Part shown: in pieces, positions 55,584 to 63,685 of the stretch
Position numbering within the stretch: the stretch's first letter is position 1
Layout: each line of letters begins with the position of its first letter
NCBI RefSeq assembly: GCF_008271805.1
Contig: NZ_VSRY01000094.1
Span: forward strand, 1 to 64,000
Reading direction: 5' to 3'
Source of the DNA: Streptomyces sp. TRM49041
GTDB taxonomy: Bacteria; Actinomycetota; Actinomycetes; Streptomycetales; Streptomycetaceae
DNA length: 64,000 nucleotides
Program-made: the position numbers and the translations under genes
The notes under the pieces: model-generated
What the model saw: only the letters and a program-made list of their open reading frames with translations
Told to the model about the DNA's origin: nothing
Database searches by the model: none

Positions 55584-57623
55584 ATGACGCGCTCACGACA
55601 CAGCCTGTATCGGGGTGCCGGCGACGGGATGCTGCGCGCCGCGGTGAACCTCACCGGGCCTGACATGCCGCCCTGGCCGGGGCCCGCAGCTCCGCTCGAA
55701 CACTGGCGTTCGTGGCTGACCGCGGTATGGGCCGATGACACCTTTCGGCAGGCCGTCTCCGGCGCCAGCCCCGACCTGGCCCGCCAGGTCCAGTCGATCC
55801 TCGACGGGGCGCGTTCACCGAAGGTGCGCCGGGTGAGGCGGGCGGCACTGGCCACCGCCCGGTACGCGATCAGATACACACGCCGCTCCACACCGTTCGG
55901 CCGGTTCGCGGGCGTCGCTCTGATCGGGTTCGGCGACAGGGCCGAGGTGCGCGTCGGGGACCGCCACGAGGCAGTTGCCCGGCCGGACTCGGTGGCGCTG
56001 GACGCGGCGATCAGCGACTGGGAGGCCGACGCCGAGCGGATGGCCGACGCCGAGGTCTGCGTCAACAACCTGGCACGTCAGCGGAGCGGGCGCGTCTACG
56101 TTCCCTCCGAGGGCGCCTCGGAGTTCTCGCTCGCGCTGACGCCCGCTCTCGCGCTGGTGATGGACATGGCACGCTCCCCGATCCGCTTCTCGGCCCTGGC
56201 GGACAAGCTCGCCGCCGAGTTCCCGGACACCACCGCACACCACCGTTCCCGGCTGCTCGTTCAGCTGCTCCGGGTTCGGCTGCTGCGGTCCTCACTGCGC
56301 GCTCCCGCCACCGTCATCGATCCGGCCAGCTCCTTGCCCCCCGCCCTGCTTGTGGACGCCTGGAGGCATTCGGCGGCGCCGGATCTGCGGCTGGACGCCG
56401 CGGTGCGGCTGCCGCAGGCGGTGATGACGGAGGCGGAGACCGCCGCGACAGCCCTGGCACGGCTCGCCGCGCATCCGACGGGCACCCCGGTATGGCGCCG
56501 CTACGCCGAGCAGTTCGCCGACCGCTTCGGTGAGGGCGTCGAGGTGCCGCTGGAGCTGGTGACGGACCCCGAGCGGGGCTTGGGCTTTCCCGACGGGTTC
56601 GGCCACGTGTCCGAGCCTCCCCGCCCGATGACCCGACGCGACCGGCTGCTGCTGGAGCTGGCCGGAACCGCGGCGGCCGAGGGCAACAGGGCGGTGACCC
56701 TGACCGCCGCGATGATAGAGGAACTGGAGGCCGCCGCAGGCACGTCCACGCTCCCCGCACCCCACCTCGAACTGGGCGTGCGCGTCCACGCCAACTCGAC
56801 GCGTGCCCTGGACCGTGGGAACTTCCGCCTTCAGGTCCTAACCGTCTCCCGCGCGGCCGGCTCGATGACGGGCCGGTTCTGGCACCTGTTCCCGCAGACT
56901 GGTGCGTCGTACGCAGAAGTGCCCACGGTCGAGCCCGGCGCGGAGCTGGCCCAGCTCTCCTTCCACGCCGGCCGCATCCTGGCCGACCTGCTCACCCGTG
57001 CCCCGCACGTACTGCCCCGGCTGGTCAGCGTCGGCGAATTCCGGCACCGCACGAAAGAGGTGCTGTTCCCGTCCGACCTGGCCGTCGGCATCCGCGACGG
57101 CCGTCTCTACCTCACCGAGGCCGTCACCGGCACACGCCTGGAACTGCTCGCACCGACCGCGCTGAACTTCCTGTGGAACAACTACACCCCGCCGCTGGCC
57201 CGGTTCCTGGCCGAAATCAGCCGGGCCGCCACCCCGCAGGTGACATGGTTCGACTGGGGCGCGGCCTGGACCCTCCCGTTCACTCCGGCGCTGCACTACC
57301 GCCGTTCGATCCTGGTGTCCGCGCGATGGAAGGTGCGTGCTCGCGATCTGCCCGGCCGTACCGCGACGCTGGATGAATGGGGTGGGCAACTGCGGGCCTG
57401 GATGGGCCGCTTCCGCGTGCCGGACCGCGTGCTCCTGGCCGAGGACGACCAGCACCTCCCCCTCGACCTGTGCCAGGACATGCACCTGGCCCTGCTGCGC
57501 GCCCACCTTGACGCCAGCCCGACCAGAGTCGCGACCCTGCACGACGCGCCGCCGCCGGACGCCGACGGATGGATCGGCGGACGGGCCCACGACCTCGTCC
57601 TCCCGCTGAAGGCACGCCCATGA
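55584..57623 (+). CDS. LanB glutamylation domain protein (lantibiotic dehydratase, N-terminal part)
   Basis: The 679-residue protein is the tRNA-Glu-dependent glutamylation part of class I dehydratases: R-R-V-R-R-A-A-L-A-T-A-R-Y-A-I-R-Y-T-R-R-S-T-P-F-G-R-F-A-G-V at about 75-110 (the S-x-x-x-P-F-G-x-F-A signature), then D-R-G-N-F-R-L-Q-V near 410, and the C-terminal T-K-E-V-L-F-P-S-D-L-A-V-G-I-R-D-G-R-L-Y-L. It lacks the roughly 250-residue elimination domain, which is supplied by the protein two genes downstream. It should glutamylate Ser/Thr of the precursor in the cytosol. ATG 55584 has GGAG upstream; the stop overlaps the next ATG (ATGA). Confidence 0.93.
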   Translation: MTRSRHSLYRGAGDGMLRAAVNLTGPDMPPWPGPAAPLEHWRSWLTAVWADDTFRQAVSGASPDLARQVQSILDGARSPKVRRVRRAALATARYAIRYTRRSTPFGRFAGVALIGFGDRAEVRVGDRHEAVARPDSVALDAAISDWEADAERMADAEVCVNNLARQRSGRVYVPSEGASEFSLALTPALALVMDMARSPIRFSALADKLAAEFPDTTAHHRSRLLVQLLRVRLLRSSLRAPATVIDPASSLPPALLVDAWRHSAAPDLRLDAAVRLPQAVMTEAETAATALARLAAHPTGTPVWRRYAEQFADRFGEGVEVPLELVTDPERGLGFPDGFGHVSEPPRPMTRRDRLLLELAGTAAAEGNRAVTLTAAMIEELEAAAGTSTLPAPHLELGVRVHANSTRALDRGNFRLQVLTVSRAAGSMTGRFWHLFPQTGASYAEVPTVEPGAELAQLSFHAGRILADLLTRAPHVLPRLVSVGEFRHRTKEVLFPSDLAVGIRDGRLYLTEAVTGTRLELLAPTALNFLWNNYTPPLARFLAEISRAATPQVTWFDWGAAWTLPFTPALHYRRSILVSARWKVRARDLPGRTATLDEWGGQLRAWMGRFRVPDRVLLAEDDQHLPLDLCQDMHLALLRAHLDASPTRVATLHDAPPPDADGWIGGRAHDLVLPLKARP

Positions 57624-58693
57624 CCGCGACACCGCCCCCGCCCCGGACGCAGGACCTCTCCGAAGGCGCGCTCGGGATGGCGCTGCTGCACATCGAGCGC
57701 GGTGACCTCGCCGCCGCACGAAGCAGCCTCACGCAGGCGGTTGCAGGCGGCGTCAGCGCCGGACGCAACGCCTCCCTGTTCCACGGCGCCCCTGCCCTGG
57801 AGTTCGTGCTCAACTGCGCCGGGCGCGTCGGCCGCGACGTCCGCGACGCCGTCGACCGCGTCGTGGACGCCCGACTGGCCGCAGCGTCTCGGCGGCAGGC
57901 CTCCGGGGCGCTGCCGCATCTGGCTGAGTTCGACCTGATCCGGGGCCTTGCCGGGCTGGGCGCGCTGCTGCTGACCTGCGGCGAGGCGTCGCCACGGCTG
58001 GAGAAGGTGCTGGCCTACCTGGTCTCCCTGTCGCGGCCGGTCCTCGTCGAGGGCCGACGGGTGCCGGGATGGTGGTCCACGGCCGGGCCCGCCGACGAGG
58101 AGATGCCGGGCGGACACGGCAACAACGGTGTCGCACACGGCATCGCCGGGGTTTCGGCGGCGCTGTCACTCGCCGTTAGGCACGGCGTCCAGGTGCCGGG
58201 ACAGCACGAGGCCATCGAGATGTTCGCGCGCTGGCTGGACACCTACGGCTGCCGCTACTGGATCACCCGCGACCATTTGTCGGCCCCGGAGCCGCCCAGG
58301 CCGGAGCCCGCGCGTCCGTCCTGGTGCTACGGCCAAGTCGGCATCGCCCGCACCCAGCAACTGGCCGCGCTCGCCCTCAATGACCCGGCCCGCAGGCTCG
58401 CGGCAGAGGACACCGTCGCGCACACGCTCGCCGACCCGGCCCTGCTGGGGCGGATCACCGACGCCTCGCTGTGCCACGGCTGGGCCGGCCTTGTGACCGT
58501 GGCCCGCGCCGTCGCCGACGACAGCCCCACACCTGACCGGTTTACACCGCCGATCGAAGACCTCAACAAGCGCCTTGCCGCCGACATGGACCGGCTGACG
58601 AAGCCCGGATTCATGGAAGGCCGTACCGGCGCGCGACTGGCACTGGACGGCACGAACACCACGGGCTGGACCAGAGCCCTGCTGATCACCTGA
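57620..58693 (+). CDS. LanC-type lanthionine cyclase
   Basis: The 357-residue protein has the LanC alpha/alpha-toroid pattern with the zinc ligands Cys236 (S-W-C-Y-G-Q), Cys285 and His286 (L-C-H-G-W-A-G), and the conserved His173 (V-A-H-G-I-A-G) plus G-G-H-G-N-N at about 164-169. It should add Cys thiols to dehydrated Ser/Thr of the precursor and form up to four thioether rings. It opens with L-S-E-G-A-L-G-M-A-L-L-H-I-E-R, the first barrel helix. Its start overlaps the lanB stop by four bases, so the two are translationally coupled. Confidence 0.94.
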   Translation: MTATPPPPRTQDLSEGALGMALLHIERGDLAAARSSLTQAVAGGVSAGRNASLFHGAPALEFVLNCAGRVGRDVRDAVDRVVDARLAAASRRQASGALPHLAEFDLIRGLAGLGALLLTCGEASPRLEKVLAYLVSLSRPVLVEGRRVPGWWSTAGPADEEMPGGHGNNGVAHGIAGVSAALSLAVRHGVQVPGQHEAIEMFARWLDTYGCRYWITRDHLSAPEPPRPEPARPSWCYGQVGIARTQQLAALALNDPARRLAAEDTVAHTLADPALLGRITDASLCHGWAGLVTVARAVADDSPTPDRFTPPIEDLNKRLAADMDRLTKPGFMEGRTGARLALDGTNTTGWTRALLIT

Positions 58694-58741
58694 CCGTCAG
58701 TCCTTCGAGCCGAGCCCTATCGACGAGGAGCGCCCACGATC

Positions 58742-60793
58742 ATGGACGTCGACGACGAGAACCTTCCGATCACCACGCAGACGGACTGGTGGCATGCCAG
58801 CGTGTCATTCCCCGGCAGCGCCGTGAGTCCCGAGGCCGCCCAGGCGCTGTCGTCCGCGTTGGGAGACCAGCGGTTCCACTTCCTGCGCAAGGACGGAGGC
58901 CTGCGCCTGCGCGTCGAGTACTGTGCGGCCGACCTGCTGGACCGCCTCGTCGCCGACCAGCAGGTCAGCGGCTGGGTCGGCGGCGTCTACGAGCCGGAGA
59001 CCGAGGCGTTCGGCGGCCGAGAAGGCATGGACGTCGCGCACGACGTGTTCTGCGCGGACAGTCGCGCCGCCTTGGCCGAGACCGGCAGCCTGGGCGCCCG
59101 GGAGCGCAGTGTGCTGCTGCTGGCCACCATGATCCGGTCGGCCGGGCTGGACCCGTTCGAGGCCGGTGATGTGTGGGCGAAGCTCGGCGCCCTGCGACCG
59201 CCCGTCACCCCGCCCGTCGGCCCGGCGCGCGACCTGGCGGTCTCGGCCATGCGCCGTCTGATGAACGCCGATGCGGCCCTGCGGCCGGATGCCGAGCCCG
59301 GCTGGGCCGAGCGCGTCACCGCCTTCGATACGGCCGGCCGACAGCTGAGGCGGCTCGCCGCTGATGGGCGACTGATGCGGGGCTTGCGCGCGGTGCTCGC
59401 CCATCACGCGATCTTCGCGTTCAACCGCGCTGGAGTGCCGGTCGTTGAGCAGGCCGCTACCGCATGGCTGGGCCGCCAAGTCGCCTTCGCCGAAGACCAA
59501 GCAGCCGACGTGTCTACCCGCCGGTCCGCCTCACCGGACCCTAACCTCACTCGAATGGAGACCACCGTGACACCCGTCACCGACCCCGCTGAACTGCGCG
59601 AAGCGCTCGTGAACCGCCTCATCGACAGCGGCCACCTGCGCACCCCCGCCGCCATCGACGCCTTCCGCAGCACCGAACGCCACCGTTTCCTCCCCGGCGT
59701 CGACCTCCAGAAGGCGTACATCGAAGACGCGGTGCCCACCAAGCATGACAATCACGGCGAGATGATCTCCTGCATCTCCGCGCCCTCCATCGTCGCCACC
59801 CAGCTCGAACAGCTGGGTGCCCAGCCCGGCCACAAGGTCCTGGAAGCCGGTGCCGCCACCGGCTACAACGCCAGCCTCCTCGGGCGGCTCGTGGCCCCCG
59901 GCGGCCACGTGTGGACCGTGGACGTCGACCAGGACCTCGTCGACGGCGCGAACAAGAACCTCGCGCAGGCCGGTGCCTCGAACGTGACCGCGGTACTGGC
60001 CGACGGTGCCGCCGGTCTTCCCGAGCACGCGCCGTTCGACCGCATCCAGTTCACCGTCGGCGCGGGCGATGTGCCTGTGAAGATCCTCGACCAGCTCGCT
60101 CCCGGCGGCCGTCTCGTCCTTCCGATGCGGATCCGCGGCAGTATCTCCCGCAGCTTCGCTTTCGAGCGGGACGGCGACACCTGGAGGACCGTGTCCTGCG
60201 AGATGGCGACGTTCGTGCCCCTGCGCAAGGGCGTCTGCGACGACATCTACACGCTCGTGCGCATGGAGGGTGAGGGCAACGTCCGCCTGGAGACCTTCAG
60301 CGAGCAGGAGGTGGACCGCGACGCGATCCGCACCGTCCTGGACCAGAAGCAAGCCAAGATCTACACAGGGGTGAAGTTCCGCCAGGGCGACCCCTGGGAG
60401 TGGCTGTACCTGTACCTGGCCTCCGTGCTGCCCAACGGCCTGTCCCGCCTCCCCGGCCAGCGGCCCGGGTTCACCCCGCACTTCGGCTGGGGCTCCATGG
60501 CCGCCCTCGACGGCGACACCCTGGCCTACCTGACCATCCGCGAGGGCGAGGACGAGACCGGCAGGTTCTGGGAGATCGGCGTCATCGGCCACGGCTCCCG
60601 CGCCGCCGAACTCGCCGACCAGGTCGCCACCGAGATCCGCGAATGGGACGAAGGCTGGGGCAACACCGCGCCGGAACCCACCTTCCGCATGGCCGTCGGC
60701 GACGCCCGCGACCAGCTCACGGCCGCCGACCCGCGCTTCGTCATCGACAAGACCTACAGCCGTCTCATCGTCGACTGGAAGCGCAAGAGCTGA
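58742..60793 (+). CDS. Fusion: LanB elimination domain plus FxLD-system methyltransferase
   Basis: Residues 1 to about 250 form the SpaB_C/thiopeptide-type elimination domain: W-W-H-A-S-V-S-F at the start, F-H-F-L-R-K-D-G-G-L-R-L-R-V, and Y-E-P-E-T-E-A-F-G-G with M-D-V-A-H-D-V-F-C-A-D-S. Residues 272-683 form an O-methyltransferase of the protein-L-isoaspartate type, with V-L-E-A-G-A-A-T-G-Y-N (about 366-376) as SAM motif I and G-Y-N-A-S-L-L; this is the family known as 'methyltransferase, FxLD system'. It should remove glutamate to give dehydro residues and methylate an Asp of the peptide. A second in-frame ATG exists at the junction. ATG 58742 has GAGGAG twelve to seventeen bases upstream. 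Confidence 0.93.
   Translation: MDVDDENLPITTQTDWWHASVSFPGSAVSPEAAQALSSALGDQRFHFLRKDGGLRLRVEYCAADLLDRLVADQQVSGWVGGVYEPETEAFGGREGMDVAHDVFCADSRAALAETGSLGARERSVLLLATMIRSAGLDPFEAGDVWAKLGALRPPVTPPVGPARDLAVSAMRRLMNADAALRPDAEPGWAERVTAFDTAGRQLRRLAADGRLMRGLRAVLAHHAIFAFNRAGVPVVEQAATAWLGRQVAFAEDQAADVSTRRSASPDPNLTRMETTVTPVTDPAELREALVNRLIDSGHLRTPAAIDAFRSTERHRFLPGVDLQKAYIEDAVPTKHDNHGEMISCISAPSIVATQLEQLGAQPGHKVLEAGAATGYNASLLGRLVAPGGHVWTVDVDQDLVDGANKNLAQAGASNVTAVLADGAAGLPEHAPFDRIQFTVGAGDVPVKILDQLAPGGRLVLPMRIRGSISRSFAFERDGDTWRTVSCEMATFVPLRKGVCDDIYTLVRMEGEGNVRLETFSEQEVDRDAIRTVLDQKQAKIYTGVKFRQGDPWEWLYLYLASVLPNGLSRLPGQRPGFTPHFGWGSMAALDGDTLAYLTIREGEDETGRFWEIGVIGHGSRAAELADQVATEIREWDEGWGNTAPEPTFRMAVGDARDQLTAADPRFVIDKTYSRLIVDWKRKS
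59542..59557 (+). promoter_or_regulatory. Possible internal leaderless start of the methyltransferase domain
   Basis: TAACCT (59542-59547) lies seven bases before the in-frame ATG at 59555 (Met272), exactly at the start of the methyltransferase domain (M-E-T-T-V-T-P-V-T-D-P). A short transcript from here would yield the 412-residue methyltransferase alone. Confidence 0.35.
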
Positions 60794-60797
60794 GCCG

Positions 60798-61895
60798 ATG
60801 ATCCCCGCGATAGCCAGCCGCATCCCGCTGGTCCGCCGCCCCAAGGCACCTGCGTTACCGCTGGACGAGCGCATCACCCACCTCACCGAGCTGACCGTCG
60901 CGCCCGCTGGCGCGAGCCACCCCGACCTGGTGGCCCGCGCCAGCGGGGTCCTCAACTACGCCGCGCTGATCGCCTCCGACGCCGGGATGCCCGACCTGGC
61001 GGCCGACCTGTGCTGGAAGCAGCACAAGGTCTTCGCCGGCGCCGGACACCTCACGGGAGACATCGCCGTGATGGCGCTCATGCCCCTGATCAACATCTCC
61101 CGGCTGCTGACCCGCGAGGGCGACGGCGAAGCCGCCTACGACGTACTCACACGGCTCTACCGCGCCGCCCAGAAACGCGGCACCACCGAGATCCGCGGCC
61201 ACACCGTCGACCTGTCCACGCTGATCAACACCGACGCAGACCACCAGACCATCTGCAAAGAGCTGTGGGTCACCGTCCTCGTCGACGGCGCCAGGGCCCT
61301 GGCCCGCATCGGCCGCTGGACCGAAGCCGCCGACGCCATGACCGCACACCGCGGCATCGGCAACCGCCTCCTCGACGGACGCCAAATCAAGATCATGTCG
61401 CTGATGGAACGCGGCCTCACCCAGCAGGCCCGCGACACCATCGACTCCACCACCCCCACAGAACCGTGGGAAAACACCGTCGCGAGTCTTCTGCGCATCT
61501 GCTGCCGGCCCGCGACCTCACCCCCACGGCAGCCAGAGCTCGACCTTGCCCTGAAGGAAGCCCTCGCGCTGCTCACCCCGCCCGACCCCGAGACCGCCGC
61601 ATTCCAGGCCCGCGTCGGACTGACCGCGCTCGAACTCGCCCGCGACCACACCAGCTACCACGACGCCCTCCTACCGCAAGCCGTCGCCGAGGTGGCGAGC
61701 CTCGACGCCTACGCCGCCCGCGACGTCCTGGACCACCTCGCCGCGCGCTCCTGCCTGAGCGGTGAGCAGAGACGGCAACTCGACGCCGTACTCACCGCGT
61801 CAGGGATCGGTGCAGGGAACCTCCCGCAAGCCCACATGCGCACCCTTACCGAAGCCGTGGACAAAGCCGAAGCCTCACTCCGCGGGCTTCTGTAG
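60798..61895 (+). CDS. Helical-repeat protein of the lanthipeptide operon
   Basis: The 365-residue product is predicted wholly helical, TPR-like: L-D-E-R-I-T-H-L-T-E-L-T-V-A-P-A-G-A-S-H near the start, then pairs such as A-A-Y-D-V-L-T-R-L-Y-R-A-A-Q-K-R-G and A-L-A-R-I-G-R-W-T-E-A-A-D-A-M-T-A-H-R-G-I-G. No catalytic motif. It starts 4 bases after the methyltransferase stop, so it belongs to the operon. I do not know its role; scaffolding of the modifying enzymes or regulation are possible. Confidence 0.75.
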   Translation: MIPAIASRIPLVRRPKAPALPLDERITHLTELTVAPAGASHPDLVARASGVLNYAALIASDAGMPDLAADLCWKQHKVFAGAGHLTGDIAVMALMPLINISRLLTREGDGEAAYDVLTRLYRAAQKRGTTEIRGHTVDLSTLINTDADHQTICKELWVTVLVDGARALARIGRWTEAADAMTAHRGIGNRLLDGRQIKIMSLMERGLTQQARDTIDSTTPTEPWENTVASLLRICCRPATSPPRQPELDLALKEALALLTPPDPETAAFQARVGLTALELARDHTSYHDALLPQAVAEVASLDAYAARDVLDHLAARSCLSGEQRRQLDAVLTASGIGAGNLPQAHMRTLTEAVDKAEASLRGLL

Positions 61896-62021
61896 CCCCG
61901 CTCAGCATCGAGCAGGTTCACCGGATCACTGCAACCCCGGGGACTGTGCATTCGAAGGCTGAAATGCCTCCATGTCCCCACCGGCTGTCGGTGTGCTGGT
62001 GCCGGTCGTTAGTCTTTCGGT

Positions 62022-63362
62022 ATGGCCGAGCGTGTTGCCCCGGGCCGGGCAGATCATCTGGTCACTCTGGCCGCCGCCGACAGTGTGTGGGCCAGCCTGA
62101 CGGCCGGTAGCGCGGTACCGACGACTTCCGCAGTATTCACCTGCTTTCCTTCTGATGTCCGGCCGGGGCGGTACGTCTTGCTCGGTACGTGTGTGGTGGA
62201 GCTGGTGATGACGGAGGACGGCTGGTGGAGAGTTCCGGAGGCTGAGGTGCGCCGGGCGGCGGCGGCATGGAACGCGGTGGAGGTGGACGCCCTGGATCTG
62301 GTCCGTATCGGTCCGTTCCGTGGTGTGCCAGAGCAGGAGCGCCCGGGTGGAACGCTGCGTGGTTGGCGCCGGCGCATCAGCTGGGAACTGCAAGAGGCAG
62401 ATCATCCCGGACGGCAGGCCGGCCATGAGCCCGGACCGTGGTCTCATCTGGCGGGGGTCGACTGGCGGCGGCTGCTGGTGCAGCGGTCCCGTGACGGGGT
62501 CGAGCGGTCGTGGTGGCTTCCGCGTGCCGTGGTCAGGCTGCTGGACACGGCCGAGCACACCGAAGCCGAGTGGCTGCACACCACGCGGGTCGGCAAGGCG
62601 GAGACAGCTGTCACCGAACAGCACCGCCGGGGTCCCCGAGCCACCGACAGCCAGTCCGCGACGGGCGTGAACGGTCCAGCCATCCCGCAGCGCCCGTATA
62701 CGGGGGAGCTGCGGGGTCAGTTGTACTCGGTGCTGAGCCGCAAGCCGGGTATGTCCCGCCAGGTGGCCGGGTGGGTGTGTGCCGTCTGCAGTACGGCGCC
62801 GGCTGCTGTGCTGGATCACTGCCATGAACACGGCTACGTCCGCGCCCCGGTCTGCCTGTCCTGCAACACACTGGAGCGCCCCGACCACCTGTACGACAAC
62901 GACATCCGCGTCGCCAGCCGCTACCACCGCCTCTTCGAGACCGACGCGGTCGGCTGGCTGCGCCACTGGCACCGCTGTCCGGGCTGCCGCACCCGCACCA
63001 CTCTGCCTCTGCCTCACCTCGCCGCATGGACCGCCCACACCGCCACCCGCACCCTGCGCCCCACCCACCCTGACTCCCGCGGGCGGAAGCCTTGCGGAGT
63101 GCTGCGCGTCTCGTGGACGGGCAGTCAGAACACACCTCGCTCCTGCCTGCTCACCGTCTCCGTCGACTTCTGCCCCGCCGGTGAGCACCGCGTCCTGGCA
63201 CGGGTGCCCTACCGGGAGGCTATCGAGCGGTTCGGTACCTGGCTGGCCGAGACCGCCCCTGCTGTGGCGGCCGAAGCCGGTCCCGACCGCCTGGACGGCC
63301 TCCCTGCCGAACCCCGGCCCGTCATAGCTGACACCAGCGGCGAAGGCCTGGCGCTCTTCTGA
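62022..63362 (+). CDS. Protein with endonuclease VII-like HNH domain
   Basis: The 446-residue product has an unrecognised N-terminal half and, at about 252-300, W-V-C-A-V-C-S-T-A-P-A-A-V-L-D-H-C-H-E-H-G-Y-V-R-A-P-V-C-L-S-C-N-T-L-E, the treble-clef motif (CxxC...DHCH...CLxCN) of recombination endonuclease VII. A second Cys pair, H-R-C-P-G-C-R-T-R-T, follows at about 325. A TAGTCT box stands six bases before the ATG, suggesting a leaderless mRNA. It lies after the lanthipeptide operon on the same strand but 126 bases away and is probably unrelated to it. Likely phage- or mobile-element-derived. Confidence 0.8.
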   Translation: MAERVAPGRADHLVTLAAADSVWASLTAGSAVPTTSAVFTCFPSDVRPGRYVLLGTCVVELVMTEDGWWRVPEAEVRRAAAAWNAVEVDALDLVRIGPFRGVPEQERPGGTLRGWRRRISWELQEADHPGRQAGHEPGPWSHLAGVDWRRLLVQRSRDGVERSWWLPRAVVRLLDTAEHTEAEWLHTTRVGKAETAVTEQHRRGPRATDSQSATGVNGPAIPQRPYTGELRGQLYSVLSRKPGMSRQVAGWVCAVCSTAPAAVLDHCHEHGYVRAPVCLSCNTLERPDHLYDNDIRVASRYHRLFETDAVGWLRHWHRCPGCRTRTTLPLPHLAAWTAHTATRTLRPTHPDSRGRKPCGVLRVSWTGSQNTPRSCLLTVSVDFCPAGEHRVLARVPYREAIERFGTWLAETAPAVAAEAGPDRLDGLPAEPRPVIADTSGEGLALF

Positions 63363-63386
63363 CCGAACACCAGCAAACCGGCTTCA

Positions 63387-63414
63387 CAGGCCGCGGACTT
63401 CGTCCGGCGGTCTG
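63387..63414 (+). terminator. Hairpin after the endonuclease gene
   Basis: CAGGCCGCGGAC and GTCCGGCGGTCTG pair with one bulge and one G-T pair around a three-base loop (TTC), 24 bases past the stop. Reasonable terminator, possibly shared with the converging fragment on the other strand. Confidence 0.6.
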
Positions 63415-63444
63415 TGCGCCGAGCTCGGAAGGAACCGGCGGCTG

Positions 63445-63657
63445 TCAGGTGGAGCCGTTGATGCGGGTGTGGTGTGTGATGTCGTGGGCGGCGAGGGTGT
63501 TCCAGACAGTGGTGGTGCTCTGGCCGGTGCGTTCGGCGATCCGGCCGACCGGCTCGCCGTTCGCGTAGGCGTCCAGGACGGCCTCGGCCAGTTTTCGGCG
63601 GGCGGCGTGCAGCGCCTCCTGCGCCGACTGGTAGGCCTGGTGTGCTGCTTCTACTGA
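63445..63657 (-). pseudogene. Small HTH protein, N-terminus lost to the IS630-type element
   Basis: The frame reads A-H-Q-A-Y-Q-S-A-Q-E-A-L-H-A-A-R-R-K-L-A-E-A-V-L-D-A-Y, then the resolvase-like HTH G-E-P-V-G-R-I-A-E-R-T-G-Q-S-T-T-T-V-W-N-T-L-A-A, ending H-T-R-I-N-G-S-T. There is no ATG, GTG or TTG in frame before it until the preceding stop, and the upstream DNA appears to be the IS end. About 70 codons remain of a plasmid-type small HTH protein. Confidence 0.65.
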
Positions 63658-63685
63658 GGTTGAACTCGTGATGTCGCTGGGTCGT

